Below, one piece after another: positions 48,586 to 59,230 of a stretch of 64,000 nucleotides of DNA; the first letter of the stretch is position 1; each line of letters starts with the position of its first letter. Location of the stretch: the NCBI GenBank assembly GCA_023653785.1, contig JAMKCH010041345.1, forward strand, positions 1 to 64,000. The letters are read 5' to 3'. Origin of the DNA: Ophioderma brevispina (lineage: Eukaryota > Echinodermata > Ophiuroidea > Amphilepidida > Ophiodermatidae). Under the pieces are notes generated by a model that saw only the letters and a list, made by a program, of their open reading frames with translations, searched no databases and was not told the origin of the DNA. Both the position numbers and the translations under genes were made by a program.

Positions 48586-49360
48586 TTAATTAAACGGTCT
48601 GCATTCCAATATGGCCACCAGAAATATCAACAATTACAATTACGAGGAATAAGACAGTTTTTACTGATCAATCCATGCGAACATCTGGTCCTATTCTGTG
48701 GAACAATTGTGGAAACATCTAAAAAAAATCGAAATCATACCCTCATTTCGCAACAATTGAAAAGTGAAACTTATTTCCAAATTAACGAATAGTGTTTATA
48801 GCATTATTTTATTTATTACTGTAATATGCTGTTGATTTTCATCAATTTGAGTAAATTTCAATCATGGTGCATTGAGCCGTTTTTAAAATCGTGTTTGGTA
48901 ATTGATTGTGTCCCTTATCTGAAGATATTTGTAACATAACTTTCAGGGTTACCTCAGTCTGGTCTTTTGGCATTTTTGTCACTCCTCCTAAATTTTTTGT
49001 TTATGTAATTTGATTTTTGTGTAATCTTATGTTATGGAGAATAAAGTTGAAGTTGATAACTCAAGCATGGGACAAAATAGACAAATACTCCCATTAGCTT
49101 CTTGTACGTTCCACTCAGACAGTCCGAAAGAGTTGGCACAATACTTGTGCATAACAGTTGTGACCATATTAAGCAGTCTTTATCAGGTGCATGTTATGGA
49201 GATCATTTTGCCCCAAACAATCTACATTTTTTTTTCCCAGTCGAAATGTTTGTTGCTTTGAGCAAAACTACCAACGTCTAGAATCGTGCTGTAGTGATAT
49301 CTCATCTTGCCTGCTATATTTTTTCATGTTTTTTAACCAGATAAACACTTATTTTTTCGA
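48586..49360. other. Non-coding stretch
   Basis: AT-rich, with GGAGAATAAAGTTGAAGTTG near 49035. The 49034-49261 open frame has no recognisable domain. Confidence 0.35.
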
Positions 49361-49525
49361 AATGTTCGTACTTAAAATATGCATGGTTATTCTAATGATT
49401 CTTTTCTTAACCCAGTGCTCCGTGGTGTGCCAAAGCCAGCGCACGCAACAGACTGCGAATAGAACCTTCATTCCTTCAGTCCTGTTTTCTGAAAGTATTC
49501 AATCACAATATAATCCCCCACGTAA
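49361..49525 (+). CDS. Possible first exon with signal peptide (weak candidate)
   Basis: Within a longer open frame an ATG (about 49364) starts MFVLKICMVILMILFLTQCS followed by VVCQSQRTQQTANRTFIPSV. The first 20 residues have a signal-peptide profile (short start, long hydrophobic core, small residues near a cleavage site) and the next part holds an N-R-T sequon. A possible donor (CCCCCAC|gtaaaa, about 49519-49521) ends it. There is no supporting downstream exon, and AT-rich DNA yields hydrophobic frames by chance. Confidence 0.25.
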
Positions 49526-49740
49526 AATAAGGTTGACTGATTTTTTTTTTTTTTGTTTTGTTTGTTTTTTTTGGGTGGTTGGTGCATGACTTTGGGTATT
49601 TTTTGTTAAAAAAATTAAGGTAGCAATGTAATTAATTGCTTGTTTCTTTTTGTGTTCATTTCTTTCTGGCATTCGGACTCACTTGTATTTGTAGCTTTGG
49701 AACGTTCCAACAACTAACCTCGATATATCTTTTCTGTCCC

Positions 49741-49874
49741 AGTTTTTGCTAGACATACTAACATTTACGCTCCCACAGCATCTCCTAGTGCTGGGACACA
49801 GTGCCACCTATTCCGTATCCGCATCCCTAATTGGCCGGCTATTCTTAGACAAGCGCTACGTCATGGACCCCTAG
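49741..49874 (+). CDS. Possible membrane-protein exon (weak candidate)
   Basis: After an acceptor-like TTTTCTGTCCCAG comes FLLDILTFTLPQHLLVLGHS then ATYSVSASLIGRLFLDKRYV and a stop at 49872-49874. The GRLFLDKRY pattern is reminiscent of the loop after the second or third helix of major facilitator transporters (GxLxDRxGR type), but the match is loose and the stop comes early. It could be a decayed exon. Confidence 0.2.
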
Positions 49875-50836
49875 CAGCCAAACGCTGTTTTAAAGGCTCT
49901 GCGATTAAGCTTGAACAAGGAATGAAAAACGGTTTCGCGTACCTTGGATATCGCGAATCACTAATTCGTCAGGCCTTACGTGTGTCATGACTTGACAGCA
50001 GCAATCGAGATTGAGCCACGATAAGGAGCTGTAGGTAAGAAAAAAGCTTGTATGATCGTATTTTTTTCACGTTGTTTTTCGCCTTTTTCTAAAATAAACC
50101 TATAATATAAAACTATCACTAACTAGACAATTAGTTAGGTGCGCAAATCTTACGATAGGTTCAAGTATTTTTGCGCAATCTCCCGTGTACCGCATGTACA
50201 AAAAAATAATCCGCATCAACGCTATCTGACACTATGTGTACGTGGAGTTTCCGACGCTTAGCCGATTATTATGTGGTTGATAGCTCCCTAGCGCAGTGAA
50301 GATTGCCAAGGTTTGCCAAGGTTCAACAATTGCCCGACGCTGTGTGCCAAGACGACACGTAAAGTGTTGTGTAAACGAGCCAGTAGTTCTTACAAATCGA
50401 ACAATAGCTACCAAACATTTTTCCTACACATTGGCATTCTAACAATAGGAACAATGGATAATATGAAACAGTTAATACAACAGAGCTCTTGTCACAGTGT
50501 AAGGCAGCACTGGCTAGCACACATGTTAATTTGTTAGGACTATTATCTTGATAGTAAGAAACAATGGAAATCAAACATTTTTAGAGAAACGGATTATTGA
50601 TAGTAAGAAACAATAAATAGCCGCACATTTTATAATACAAATTTTTACATATTTACAGAAATTCTTGACATGAGAAACAATTTCTATACAAATTTGGATG
50701 ACAACAGGGATTCTTATGACAGTATATAAGTTTAGGCAATAGCGAAATATTTTGCTACAAAACTAATGCACATTCTTAATTCTTATCAAATTTATGTTGA
50801 AAATTTGAGTTACATAATAACTTAATGGTAAAGCAT
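49875..50836. other. Non-coding stretch
   Basis: No supported gene. GATAGTAAGAAACAATGGAAAT and GATAGTAAGAAACAATAAATAG (50550-50620) are a short direct repeat. Open frames at 50313-50574 on both strands are not credible. Confidence 0.4.
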
Positions 50837-50840
50837 TTAA

Positions 50841-51529
50841 AGATGCCAACGAGAGATTTCACATCACCTGTCGCTGTGGGTACATTACACAGATCCTCAC
50901 ATCTTACGATTCAGGTGTAAATCCCCATAGTTCTTAGTATTGAGGCAACTGGTTGCCTTTACTTTTTCTGTTTTTGGTCACAATATATATGTTTTGAATT
51001 TCTACTTAAATTAAAAGTTCTTTTGAATTGTGTATATTTGATTTATTCATTGTTTTTTAACATTAGAATTGTACTATTTTTGGTATTTGTCGTATTAATA
51101 TTTTTATAATTGCTGCATTCTATGTAAGCTCCTAGAGCCTCTGCATTAGGCCGCTATATCAATGTTATTTTATTATTATTATTAGTATTATATCAGGTGT
51201 CCCTAAAAATCGAAAGTTATGATTTTTGGCCTGATTAAGCTTTCCATCAGAAATATCCACATCTAAAAGGATTAACTGAAGATATGTTTCTTTAGCATGC
51301 TTGGTACAAAATGGTTGAATTTGCTAAATTTTCTAATAGGATGCAATACGAAATTCAGCCTATGTTTTTTCCATTGAAATATAAATAATCAAGACACCAT
51401 TTTTTTCTCTTTTAAGACTTTCTATAGCACAATGAATGGGGTAAGAAATCTGTTGAGGCGTAATCTATTGAATTACTATTATGACTATTTCGGTGCCCCT
51501 CAAATCTCTCGTTGCACCTTTAAAGAACT
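50841..51529. mobile_element. TTAA-flanked MITE, family 1, copy 2, interrupted by a nested insertion
   Basis: TTAA|AGATGCCAACGAGAGATTTC opens and AAATCTCTCGTTGCACCT|TTAA closes. The outer sequence matches 1223-1563. The 315-base segment 50877-51191 is absent from the other copy and is flanked by ATCA on both sides. Confidence 0.85.
50877..51191 (+). mobile_element. 5'-truncated LINE 3' end (or SINE) nested in the MITE
   Basis: Homologous to 57690-58018 (shared CCCCATAGTTCTTAGTAT, GGTCACAATATATATGTTTT, GTATTTGTCGT, AGGCCGCTATATCAA segments). Ends in a TTATTATTATTATTAGTATTAT tail, typical of CR1/L2-group 3' ends. Flanked by a short ATCA duplication. Confidence 0.75.
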
Positions 51530-51599
51530 TTTTGTCTTGGCTTGTTAACAATTTGTCCCACAATTCCAACTACCGAAGGTAAGATAAAGTAAGGGGAAA

Positions 51600-51874
51600 T
51601 GACCTGTTTAACCAGAAAGGGAAGCCCATCTCTCTTTCTCTTTCAAAACGATAGGGCCAGACTCCATCATATAATGTCGTCTCGTTGTAGGGGTTCACTA
51701 CCTCGAGCCTGTCACCTTCCCAACATTGAAAATGCTGGTACTCAATTTATACACCTGGGTAGAGGAGTAATTGAGGCAAAACGCTTTACTCAAGGGCGAA
51801 ACACATTAGCCACAACAGCGGGACTAGAACTCGCAACCTTTGGCGTACGAGTCGGGCGCTTTACCCACTGGACT
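51600..51874 (-). mobile_element. tRNA-derived SINE (Thr-tRNA-like head)
   Basis: The head is at 51809-51874 on the minus strand: AGTCCAGTGGGTAAAGCGCC then CGACTCGTACGCCAAAGG and TTGCGAGTTCTAGTCCCGC, with A- and B-box-like blocks and a CTCGTAC loop in the anticodon position. The body continues to about 51600 and abuts the MITE. Stems do not pair well enough for a functional tRNA. Confidence 0.6.
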
Positions 51875-51879
51875 TCATA

Positions 51880-52968
51880 TCGAGGGTTAGGGCAAAAAAA
51901 GACCCATCTGCAATAGCTTCCATATGTTTAAATATGCAGGTATAAAACTTATAACAACACAACTGACAACCCAGCAGTTTAACGTTGTGGAACGTTCTGA
52001 ACGTTAGACAAGGGTTGGCTTTGGTCCATCTGGACGTTCTTGTTTACTTCCTAAGTCACTTAAAGGTTGAACAAACTTTTAACGCTATTATGACGTTATT
52101 ATGCACGTTTTTGAAACGTTCTCATTCGTTTCAATAAACGTTCCCATCTCGCTCATAAAGGTTTGTTTCAAAGAACCATTTTATTATTGCTTAAATTTAA
52201 TGCTACTAATAATAAAAAAAAAGTAATTGATGTTATATCGCAAGAAAATCTGCATTAAGCACTTTGCACGAGATTATTATTTGACAGACATAATGTTTCT
52301 CACTTACCTGTATTGGGAATCGAACCTAAGACCCAACGCGTGAAAGCCCAAACAATTATCCACTACACCAGCTAGACGACTGGATTTTGAAAGGTTAATT
52401 TCTATTTATATAGTCATGGCGTTTACCAGAAGAGTGTTTTTAAGCTTTTTAAAAAAGTGAGTGACCTATTAAGTGACCTATTTTATTACACTGAAATTTA
52501 GACACCATCTACACCGACAAAATTAGATGCACGATGGTAATAATGTCATGGCCTAATAAAAAATAGGTTGTAATGAACCGTTATCAGAACGTTGCGATTT
52601 TGTTTTTCTTTGTTTTTGTTTTGTGAGTATTTTGCAAACGTTATTAAAACACTTATAATGTTTTTGTAAAGTTATCTATCTATAAATTAATGGGGCCTAG
52701 CCTTACAATGTCACATTGTGGCGTTTGTAAAACGTCTCACAAAACAACGAACAGAGCTAAAAACCAATTTCAAACGTTTGGAAACGTTGTGTGTTTACTT
52801 ATTAATAAATTGATTTATTAAACATTTTTAAGTTTGCAAAGTCCTGACCAAACCCTAAGTCCCTAACCAATCTCGGACGTTCGCAAACGTTGCGATAACG
52901 TTTTGTGTTTCCTGAGAAATGGCAGCTATTGCACATGGGGTCTTCTTGCCCTAAACCCTCGATATGCT
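51880..52968. mobile_element. AACGTT-rich element with ~45-bp terminal inverted repeats
   Basis: The left end TATCGAGGGTTAGGGCAAAA then AGACCCATCTGCAATAGC is complemented by the right end GCTATTGCACATGGGGTCTT then CTTGCCCTAAACCCTCGATA. AACGTT or one-base variants recur many times in the outer thirds (51970-52150, 52585-52905). A tRNA-like segment sits in the middle. No transposase frame is visible. Confidence 0.65.
52307..52380 (-). mobile_element. tRNA-like SINE head inside the AACGTT-rich element
   Basis: Minus strand: GTCGTCTAGCTGGTGTAGTG (A-box) then GGGCTTTCACGCG and TAGGTTCGATTCCCAATACA (B-box). The TTC in the anticodon position and overall layout recall tRNA-Glu, but acceptor and anticodon stems do not pair, so it is not called a tRNA gene. 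Confidence 0.5.
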
Positions 52969-53177
52969 CTCCAATTACAGAACCGAAATAAAGGCTTACC
53001 TTTTCTTAAGAGAGTTACTAATATAAGTTGGTAGTTACTCGAGCCGTTAACCGGTGATATGTAGTTTCAAGTTGCAATGAAACTGATATTACCTCGACGT
53101 CCAAGCTATATTATATAGGCCTTCGGCCACGCCTTACAACTCTCGTGATACGTACAAGTGTATGGTTGGCCGACACC

Positions 53178-53731
53178 GCCAATACTTGGGCTCATCCCGC
53201 GGGTTCGAAGTTAGCCAATCACCATTGGTGTTCGAGTACGTGGGTTAAGTTGGCCAACCATATACGGAATTAAGCGCAACACACGTAACAATGAGATTAA
53301 TTCCGTACAATAACCCACGTACACGAACACCAATGGTGATTGGCTTACTTCGAACCCGCGGGATGAACCTACACTGTTAGAAAATTTTCCGTAAATTTAC
53401 GGAAATTTCTGGCAGCAGAATTTCCAGACTTTTTAGGGTAAATTTACAGATTTTCTGTCAATTAACGGAACTTTGACAGTATTTTTACAGAAATTTGTCT
53501 CATATTATGGAAAAATGTGTATTTTAACAGAATTTTTCCGTAATTTAAAATTACGGAACGAAAAAAAAAGTCCGGAAATATTGCTGCCAGAATTTTTGAA
53601 ATATTTCAGTAAATTAACATTTTGTATGTTTTTTGTTTTTATTTTTATTGTTTTCTAAACAGATTTTCCGTAAATTTACGGAAAATCTGTTTTCTTAATT
53701 TACGGAAATTTCTAACAGTGTAAGTATTGGC
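53178..53731. repeat. Imperfect palindrome whose right arm is split by a MITE
   Basis: The left arm starts GCCAATACTTGGGCTCATCC then CGCGGGTTCGAAGTTAGCCA. The right arm has TGGCTTACTTCGAACCCGCG then GGATGAACC, and resumes after the MITE as AAGTATTGGC. The centre is near 53280. Contains ACCAATGGTG and ACGTGGGTTA pairs. Confidence 0.8.
53372..53720. mobile_element. TA-flanked MITE (CACTGTTAG termini), Tc1/mariner-like
   Basis: TA|CACTGTTAGAAAATTTTCCG opens and ACGGAAATTTCTAACAGTG|TA closes. The interior is built from many TTTCCGTAAATTTACGGAAA palindromes. It is 349 bp and non-coding. Open frames at 53473-53658 and 53645-53914 are by-products. Confidence 0.85.
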
Positions 53732-53934
53732 CATAGCCATGGCCAGGATTAGCCGTGCGCGGTACCGCGATAAGCCTACGTTAATTATACTTGAAAAACG
53801 TAGACGTCCTTTATTCAATCGACCCATGAACTCCACATTCCAGTTAGCAAGTACACTAGTAGAGTAGATATGTGCAATATTTGGGGGGAATTGTGCACTT
53901 GGTGATAAAAGCATGAATTTGGCACATATCTAGG

Positions 53935-54360
53935 GCATGTCATAAGAAAGACTTTTAGTTATAGGGGCATCGCAGATTTGCCCTCTGATTAAAATGGTGG
54001 CCATTTTTCAAAATGGCTGCCAATACTTGCTATTTATCCTCTAGATTTGAGATTGAGTTGATAAATATACAGTGATTTTAAGCATTCAAGCATGGCATTT
54101 GCATTTGATGCACATTCGATGTTTTTAAAAAGACTTTTGATCAAATGGCCATTGCAGGTTTATCCCACGGCAGTAATGACGGCCATTTTCCAAAATGGCC
54201 GCCATTAACAGCTATTCCACATTTGCATGAATTAAATATGTATAACGTCTTTTTTCATATTTATTTGAGCATTTCAATTGGTTGCATGGCAACAGTGGTG
54301 GCCATTTTCAAGGTGGCTGCCATTAATTACTCTTTTATAGTCTGTTGTAAACTGTACCTT
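53935..54360 (+). repeat. Degenerate ~150-bp tandem repeat with ATGGC hairpins
   Basis: Three units each hold a GGTGGCCATTTTTCAAAATGG CTGCC-type self-complementary core (53996-54030, 54179-54205, 54297-54327) followed by AATACTTGCTATT / TTAACAGCTATT / TTAATTACTCTT. Similar AAAATGGC strings occur at 28.6-29.0 kb and 11.2 kb. Confidence 0.65.
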
Positions 54361-55800
54361 TGGTTATAGAGTCAGAAAGTCTTCACACAGGGTGTGCCTT
54401 AAGAATAGGTTTTAATTAAAAAGACACTATTAGGTTATCCTGATATAACAGTGGTTTTCACTTACAACAACCGACCACTGAGGTATGCATCGGGTTACCG
54501 TGTAGAGATAATTTTCATCATCCTGTCTTTCATTATGTTGATGAAGAACGTATTTGTTAATACCCCCAATAACCTCAACAAAGCAAACCATACAAAGTAG
54601 TTGCCCAGACTTCATTAATTAAAAAAATCAGCATTGGCTTCACACTGAATGTGATCCACGTTGATCCAACTTGAGGGCAACATTCTGGCTAAACCAGACG
54701 TATAGACATATCAGAATTGGGCATTTAGTCAGAAGTTTACTATGTCCATTGCTGTACAAAAAATAAAACTACAACTAGATCGCTTTGGCGGTCTTGATGA
54801 TAATCAATGTGGCTTTCCTCCAATGAAGGCACACTCACTGACCATATCAATAGAGCCCCCTATCAATCGGTTACTGTTTGGGCCTCCAATGAGATTGCAT
54901 CTCATGTCTTCCATGTCCAAGTAAATGAAATGATTGCACTAGGAAGGAAAAGAGTATTGGGAAATCTTCTGAGACAACCATTCCAGCAGTTAGAAAGTTG
55001 CCAAAAACCTCGAAGTTGTTTGGTTTCAAGGAGGCTTGCAGATGACAGGAAAAATCCTTGAGAAGCAGCTCTTCAGTGCAGCCTTGAATATGTGGCAACA
55101 TCACAGATCTGCTTCTGATATAGAGTTTACTTCTGTGTTTACCTTAGATGCTAACTGCAATTTCCTCTTGTTAAGCTGGCACTGGCACATTTTCACAAAA
55201 TATGAAATTTCTTAATTTGCCTCACTGATAGTCTAGCCATTGGAAGAACAGAGTATATATATACAATAAAAAATAACATACCCCAAACAGATAGGGACAA
55301 TAAAAAGATGTTAAAGACGTCCAGGTAATTGTAGGCTAACCTTTCAGTTTTCCATAACTATAATCAACAATGTGTATATTACATGACTGTTTTTGACTCG
55401 TACTCACTATATTAACACCACAACGGTTAGAGACCGGTCAAACAGTGTACATAGCGTGGGAAACATGCATAACGGGTGCGTGTTTCTTGTGTTAAACTCC
55501 ATTTTCGTTGTCTGCTTAATTTCGCGTCGCCGGCGACGCGAACTTACAAAATCGTTCCGTTTACCCATAAGAAGCTGATTTGGTCGTAATCGTTTCGGTT
55601 GAGGGCTTTTGTATATAAAAGCTTTACAACCATGCAAATATCGATTTTGCAAAAATCTTGATGGCGCACTAGTTTTCAAATGCCATGTCCTCTTCATGAA
55701 CATAACAACACCTTATCTACGACCCTTGATGAACATGCTTCACTCGTCAGTCAACTCTAGTTTTCTCATACTCATGCTCCTTAGTATCGATGACCCGTAT
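54361..55800. other. Non-coding stretch with possible decayed coding remnant
   Basis: Bases 54740-55110 are open on both strands for 60-84 codons, but neither product is recognisable. CGCGTCGCCGGCGACGCG (about 55522-55539) is a perfect GC-rich palindrome. No gene is supported. Confidence 0.35.
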
Positions 55801-57267
55801 TGAAAGATTGAGAAGAAGGAACGCCGTCGGCTGGACTAGCACAGAGATTCACAGAATGTAGGCTGACTCATCACAGTACTGCAAGGAAGGCTTACAAAGG
55901 GTTCAGTGTTTTGAATACAACCTCTCTTCTTGCTAAAGCCCAGACGGAGCTCTCAAGCAACGCAGATTACTACATTACCAACGTGACCTTTCCATGTACT
56001 CAGCAATTTAACTTCTAAGTGAAACATACACTATGTACCCATGAATGTCAAATTCTTGTCTACAGTATTTTTTGCAGAATTTTTCCACAACAAGATCAGA
56101 TACTACTACTGCCAGTCATCTCAAAACTGATGTGTAATGATCTGTTACCAGTTTAAACAACTTTTCCCTGCTCGGGTCGATGTATTTCCACTCTCAAGCA
56201 TGCATATTCATCTGTGACCCCGCGCTGAAGATCCAGCTCTGACACCACCATCCTCTCAAATTATCGCCCGCATATCCATTTCTTGGAAAGATGTTGAAAG
56301 ATTAATAATCATTTGTAGATTTATCTCGCGATTATTGATCTGCATGTTCGATAGCAGTCAGCATAACGCTCAATTTCACAGTGTGGACCCTGCATAAGGG
56401 GGGGGTGGGGGGGCCGGACCATTGCTACATGTACAGGCGTAGAATGACCTCGTGATTGGTATTGACAAACAAAAGAGCCTATGTTAGTATTATAACGTCA
56501 GTGCCACCTTGTACATTATTGACCATAAACAGCTCTTAACCCGTCTGAAGGCTATGAAATAACTGGAAACGCATTGAGTTGGTCTTTTCCTACCAAGATG
56601 ACCCAACTCAATCTAGATCGATCAAATTTACTTCATCATATCCTGTGGCGGTAGATTGTGGAGTTCCACAGGGTCTGTTACTGGTTGTATTGACTTCATC
56701 TTGTTTTCTGCCCCCTTCAGGAGTATCAATTACTGCGCACCCTGGTGTTCATCTGTCCTTTATTACACCGATGACAGCTCTATCTGTTCTTTCACACCAT
56801 TGCGGATATTATTCGGCCATTGAATCATGTAATTGCAGTCATCAGATCCTGATGTAAATCCACACGCTGATGGCTTTATCACAAATGACAGAGATGTTGT
56901 GCTTTCGTCCCTTCTTTCATTGGCAATCAGTTTTTTTCCTCCGCAAGCTAAACTCGACCTTGGGGCCATATCTTCGACTCATCATATCCCTAGAAAGACA
57001 ATCTTGGAATAACTTATGGCAAGGCCTGCCTGGCCTGGTAAGGAAATTGTTTCTTTTTTTGTTTTTTTTTTTTGGGTTTTTGGAGGTTTTTTTTTTTTTT
57101 TTTGGTTTTTTTTTTGTTTTTTTATTTTTTCGATTTTTTTTCTTTTTTTTGTTGTTTGGGGCTTTTTTTTTTTATTGTTTTGTTGGTTTTTTTTTTTTTT
57201 TTTTTTTTTCTGTTGGAGGGTTTTTTTTTTTTTTTCGGGTGTGACACTTTTTTTATTTTTTTTCTAT

Positions 57268-57314
<47 letters not shown>

Positions 57315-58018
57315 TTTCCCTTCCCTTTCTTTCCCTAGCCCCCCCTTTTTTTATTGGGGATTTGGTCCTTTACTTTGTTACATCGAGCTGGATCCTGCAA
57401 CTTCACCTTGCCCTATGGTCTCCCAAAAGGCAATGCCAGTTCAAGGAGTTCAACCGCAGCTGCTCGTTTTTTCTAGTAAATCCGTTCTGGTCAGAACATA
57501 ACATATCCTACCGAACACTGCATTTGCTTCTAATTAAACAGAGCTCAATTAATACTGATAATTGTGAACTTTTTTCTTTGTCTTTCTTATTCCTTTTCTT
57601 CCTCACTCGGCTTTCCTAAGGAAAATAGTTGTTTTCACCAGAATAGTAGGGTTTAGGCATCCAAGCAAAGATCAAGATTCACCAATTCCCTATGGGGTAC
57701 CTGCACACAAGATCCAGCACAGCTGAAATGATTCAGATGTATCCCCATATGTTCTTAGTATGGAAGACAACTGGTTTGTTTTCTCTTCTATCTATTGGTC
57801 ACATATATGTTTGAAACTGTCGACTTAAATACATTATTCTCTAAGTTAATTCTAATAGTTGGTGATTGATGTAATCACAGGGTTTTCACATAGAAGTTTA
57901 TCTATTGAATTTGTATTTGTCGTTTTTATAATGATAGTGATTTTTACTCTTTTTAACTATGTGACGTGTCCATAGAGGCCCTCTACCTTCGGCACTATCA
58001 TCAAGATTGTTATTATTA
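55800..58018 (+). mobile_element. Decayed CR1/L2-like LINE with RT remnant and 3' tail
   Basis: Linker remnants such as ARKAYKGFSVLNTTSLLAKA then QTELSSNADYYITN (about 55875-55990); RT blocks SYPVAVDCGVPQG (about 56638-56676) and LYYTDDSS (about 56760-56780, a YADD-box equivalent); then a T-rich tract at 57040-57320. The segment 57690-58018 is the 3' end, homologous to 50877-51191, ending TTGTTATTATTATTCAAA. Frames are broken throughout. Confidence 0.7.
57040..57325. repeat. T-rich low-complexity tract, ~290 bp
   Basis: Nearly continuous T runs with scattered G. The apparent 88-161-codon open frames of F and G residues are artefacts. The abruptness and position inside an RT remnant suggest either a poly(A)-tail-derived expansion (minus strand) or a poorly resolved homopolymer. 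Confidence 0.85.
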
Positions 58019-58960
58019 TTCAAAGTCTTAAAACCTGCCTCAAAAATTAAAATTATAAAATATTGTTATATACAGCACTAAGAAAGAACATAAAGGTAAT
58101 CAAGTTCATTAGTTACCTGATATTCATGCTTTGCTTTTGACTCATAATCTTGTTTGCTGTAGACTTTTACGACCAAAATTAGAAATTGCTTCGTTTTGTC
58201 AATCTTAAAAATGATTCCACATTGACACGGTCCTGATTAATTTGCAACACTAGGTAGCCATGATTGATTGTTAAACACAAAAAGTGTGCATGCACATGAA
58301 GTCAGCAGATTTTGGTAACTCCCTTATTGAAGAATGTGATCAACCTAATTACACTAAGTCATAATAAAATAATGGAATCCGATCGTAACCACAACAAGGG
58401 ACTCATTGCATAGGATTTATGTACACTGGTAAAAGGGTAATTGTCTGCATGTTGTCATGAGTGGCTGGTCCCTTTCACGGGTATAACTGTACTGTGGCAA
58501 TGGTGTATGCTTGTATCATTAGACCATACCATAACATAAAACCCTCCTCCCCATATTTGTGAAATGCCTCACAATTCTTTTGTAATAGCAAAACAAAACT
58601 AACAAAGCCATTCCTTAATATGTTTTGAGTTTATATTCAGTCTGCAAAGCAGAGATAAAACACAATTGTGCCTATTTTTAAATGTTTGCCCACTGTATCG
58701 TTTAATTGCACAAACAAGTACAAAAGAAAACAGCAAACCTTGTTTTTGAACTTGCCTTACTATCGTTTGTCCCATAGAACACCGTTCTTTGACTTTCTGT
58801 CGTGCACGACAGAAATTAATTTTTGTACTAATCATTATTAATTCATAAAGACGGCGTATCGGCTTAATTCCTTCAGTGTTATCTAATACATTATCACATT
58901 TGAGAGTTTCATCATTCGTCCGCTCACTTTAATTTTATCTCGCATTGACTATGCCATTCA
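58019..58960. other. Non-coding stretch
   Basis: AT-rich, no repeats or domains recognised. The minus-strand frame 58599-58835 has no features. Confidence 0.4.
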
Positions 58961-58984
58961 CTTTTGTATGGAATGTCGGCCATA

Positions 58985-59230
58985 GATCGGAGTAAACTTC
59001 ACTTTTGCAGAATAGAGCAGCCAGGCTGGTGTTCAGATCTGTTAGAAGGACACCAGCCACACTACTCCTTAAAGAGCTCCATTGGCTACCAATTAGTGAG
59101 CGCGTTGTCTTTAAGCTTATGCTTCTTACTTACAAGGGCATTTCCGGACAATTGCCATCTTACTTTAGTGGAGGAGCTAGGACCCAGGTCAAACATCATC
59201 GTTTACCCCTCACTACAGAAAAGGTTTGAC
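58985..59230 (+). mobile_element. LINE RT C-terminal fragment (CR1/L2 group)
   Basis: QNRAARLVFRSVRRTPATLL then LKELHWLPISERVVFKLMLL and TYKGISGQLPSYFSGGA is the conserved C-terminal segment of CR1/L2-group reverse transcriptases (N-x-A-A-R, L-H-W-L-P, R-x-x-F-K). It is in one frame for about 75 codons. No upstream RT is attached, so it is a 5'-truncated insertion or an eroded copy. Confidence 0.85.

Noticed and set aside
51809..51874. Possible tRNA-Thr gene on minus strand
   Set aside because: Good B-box region but stems are poor and the sequence continues as a SINE body.
52307..52380. Possible tRNA-Glu gene on minus strand
   Set aside because: A- and B-boxes are present but acceptor and anticodon stems do not pair; kept as a SINE-type head only.
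57016..57501. 161-codon phenylalanine-rich open frame
   Set aside because: Produced by the T-rich tract; low complexity only.
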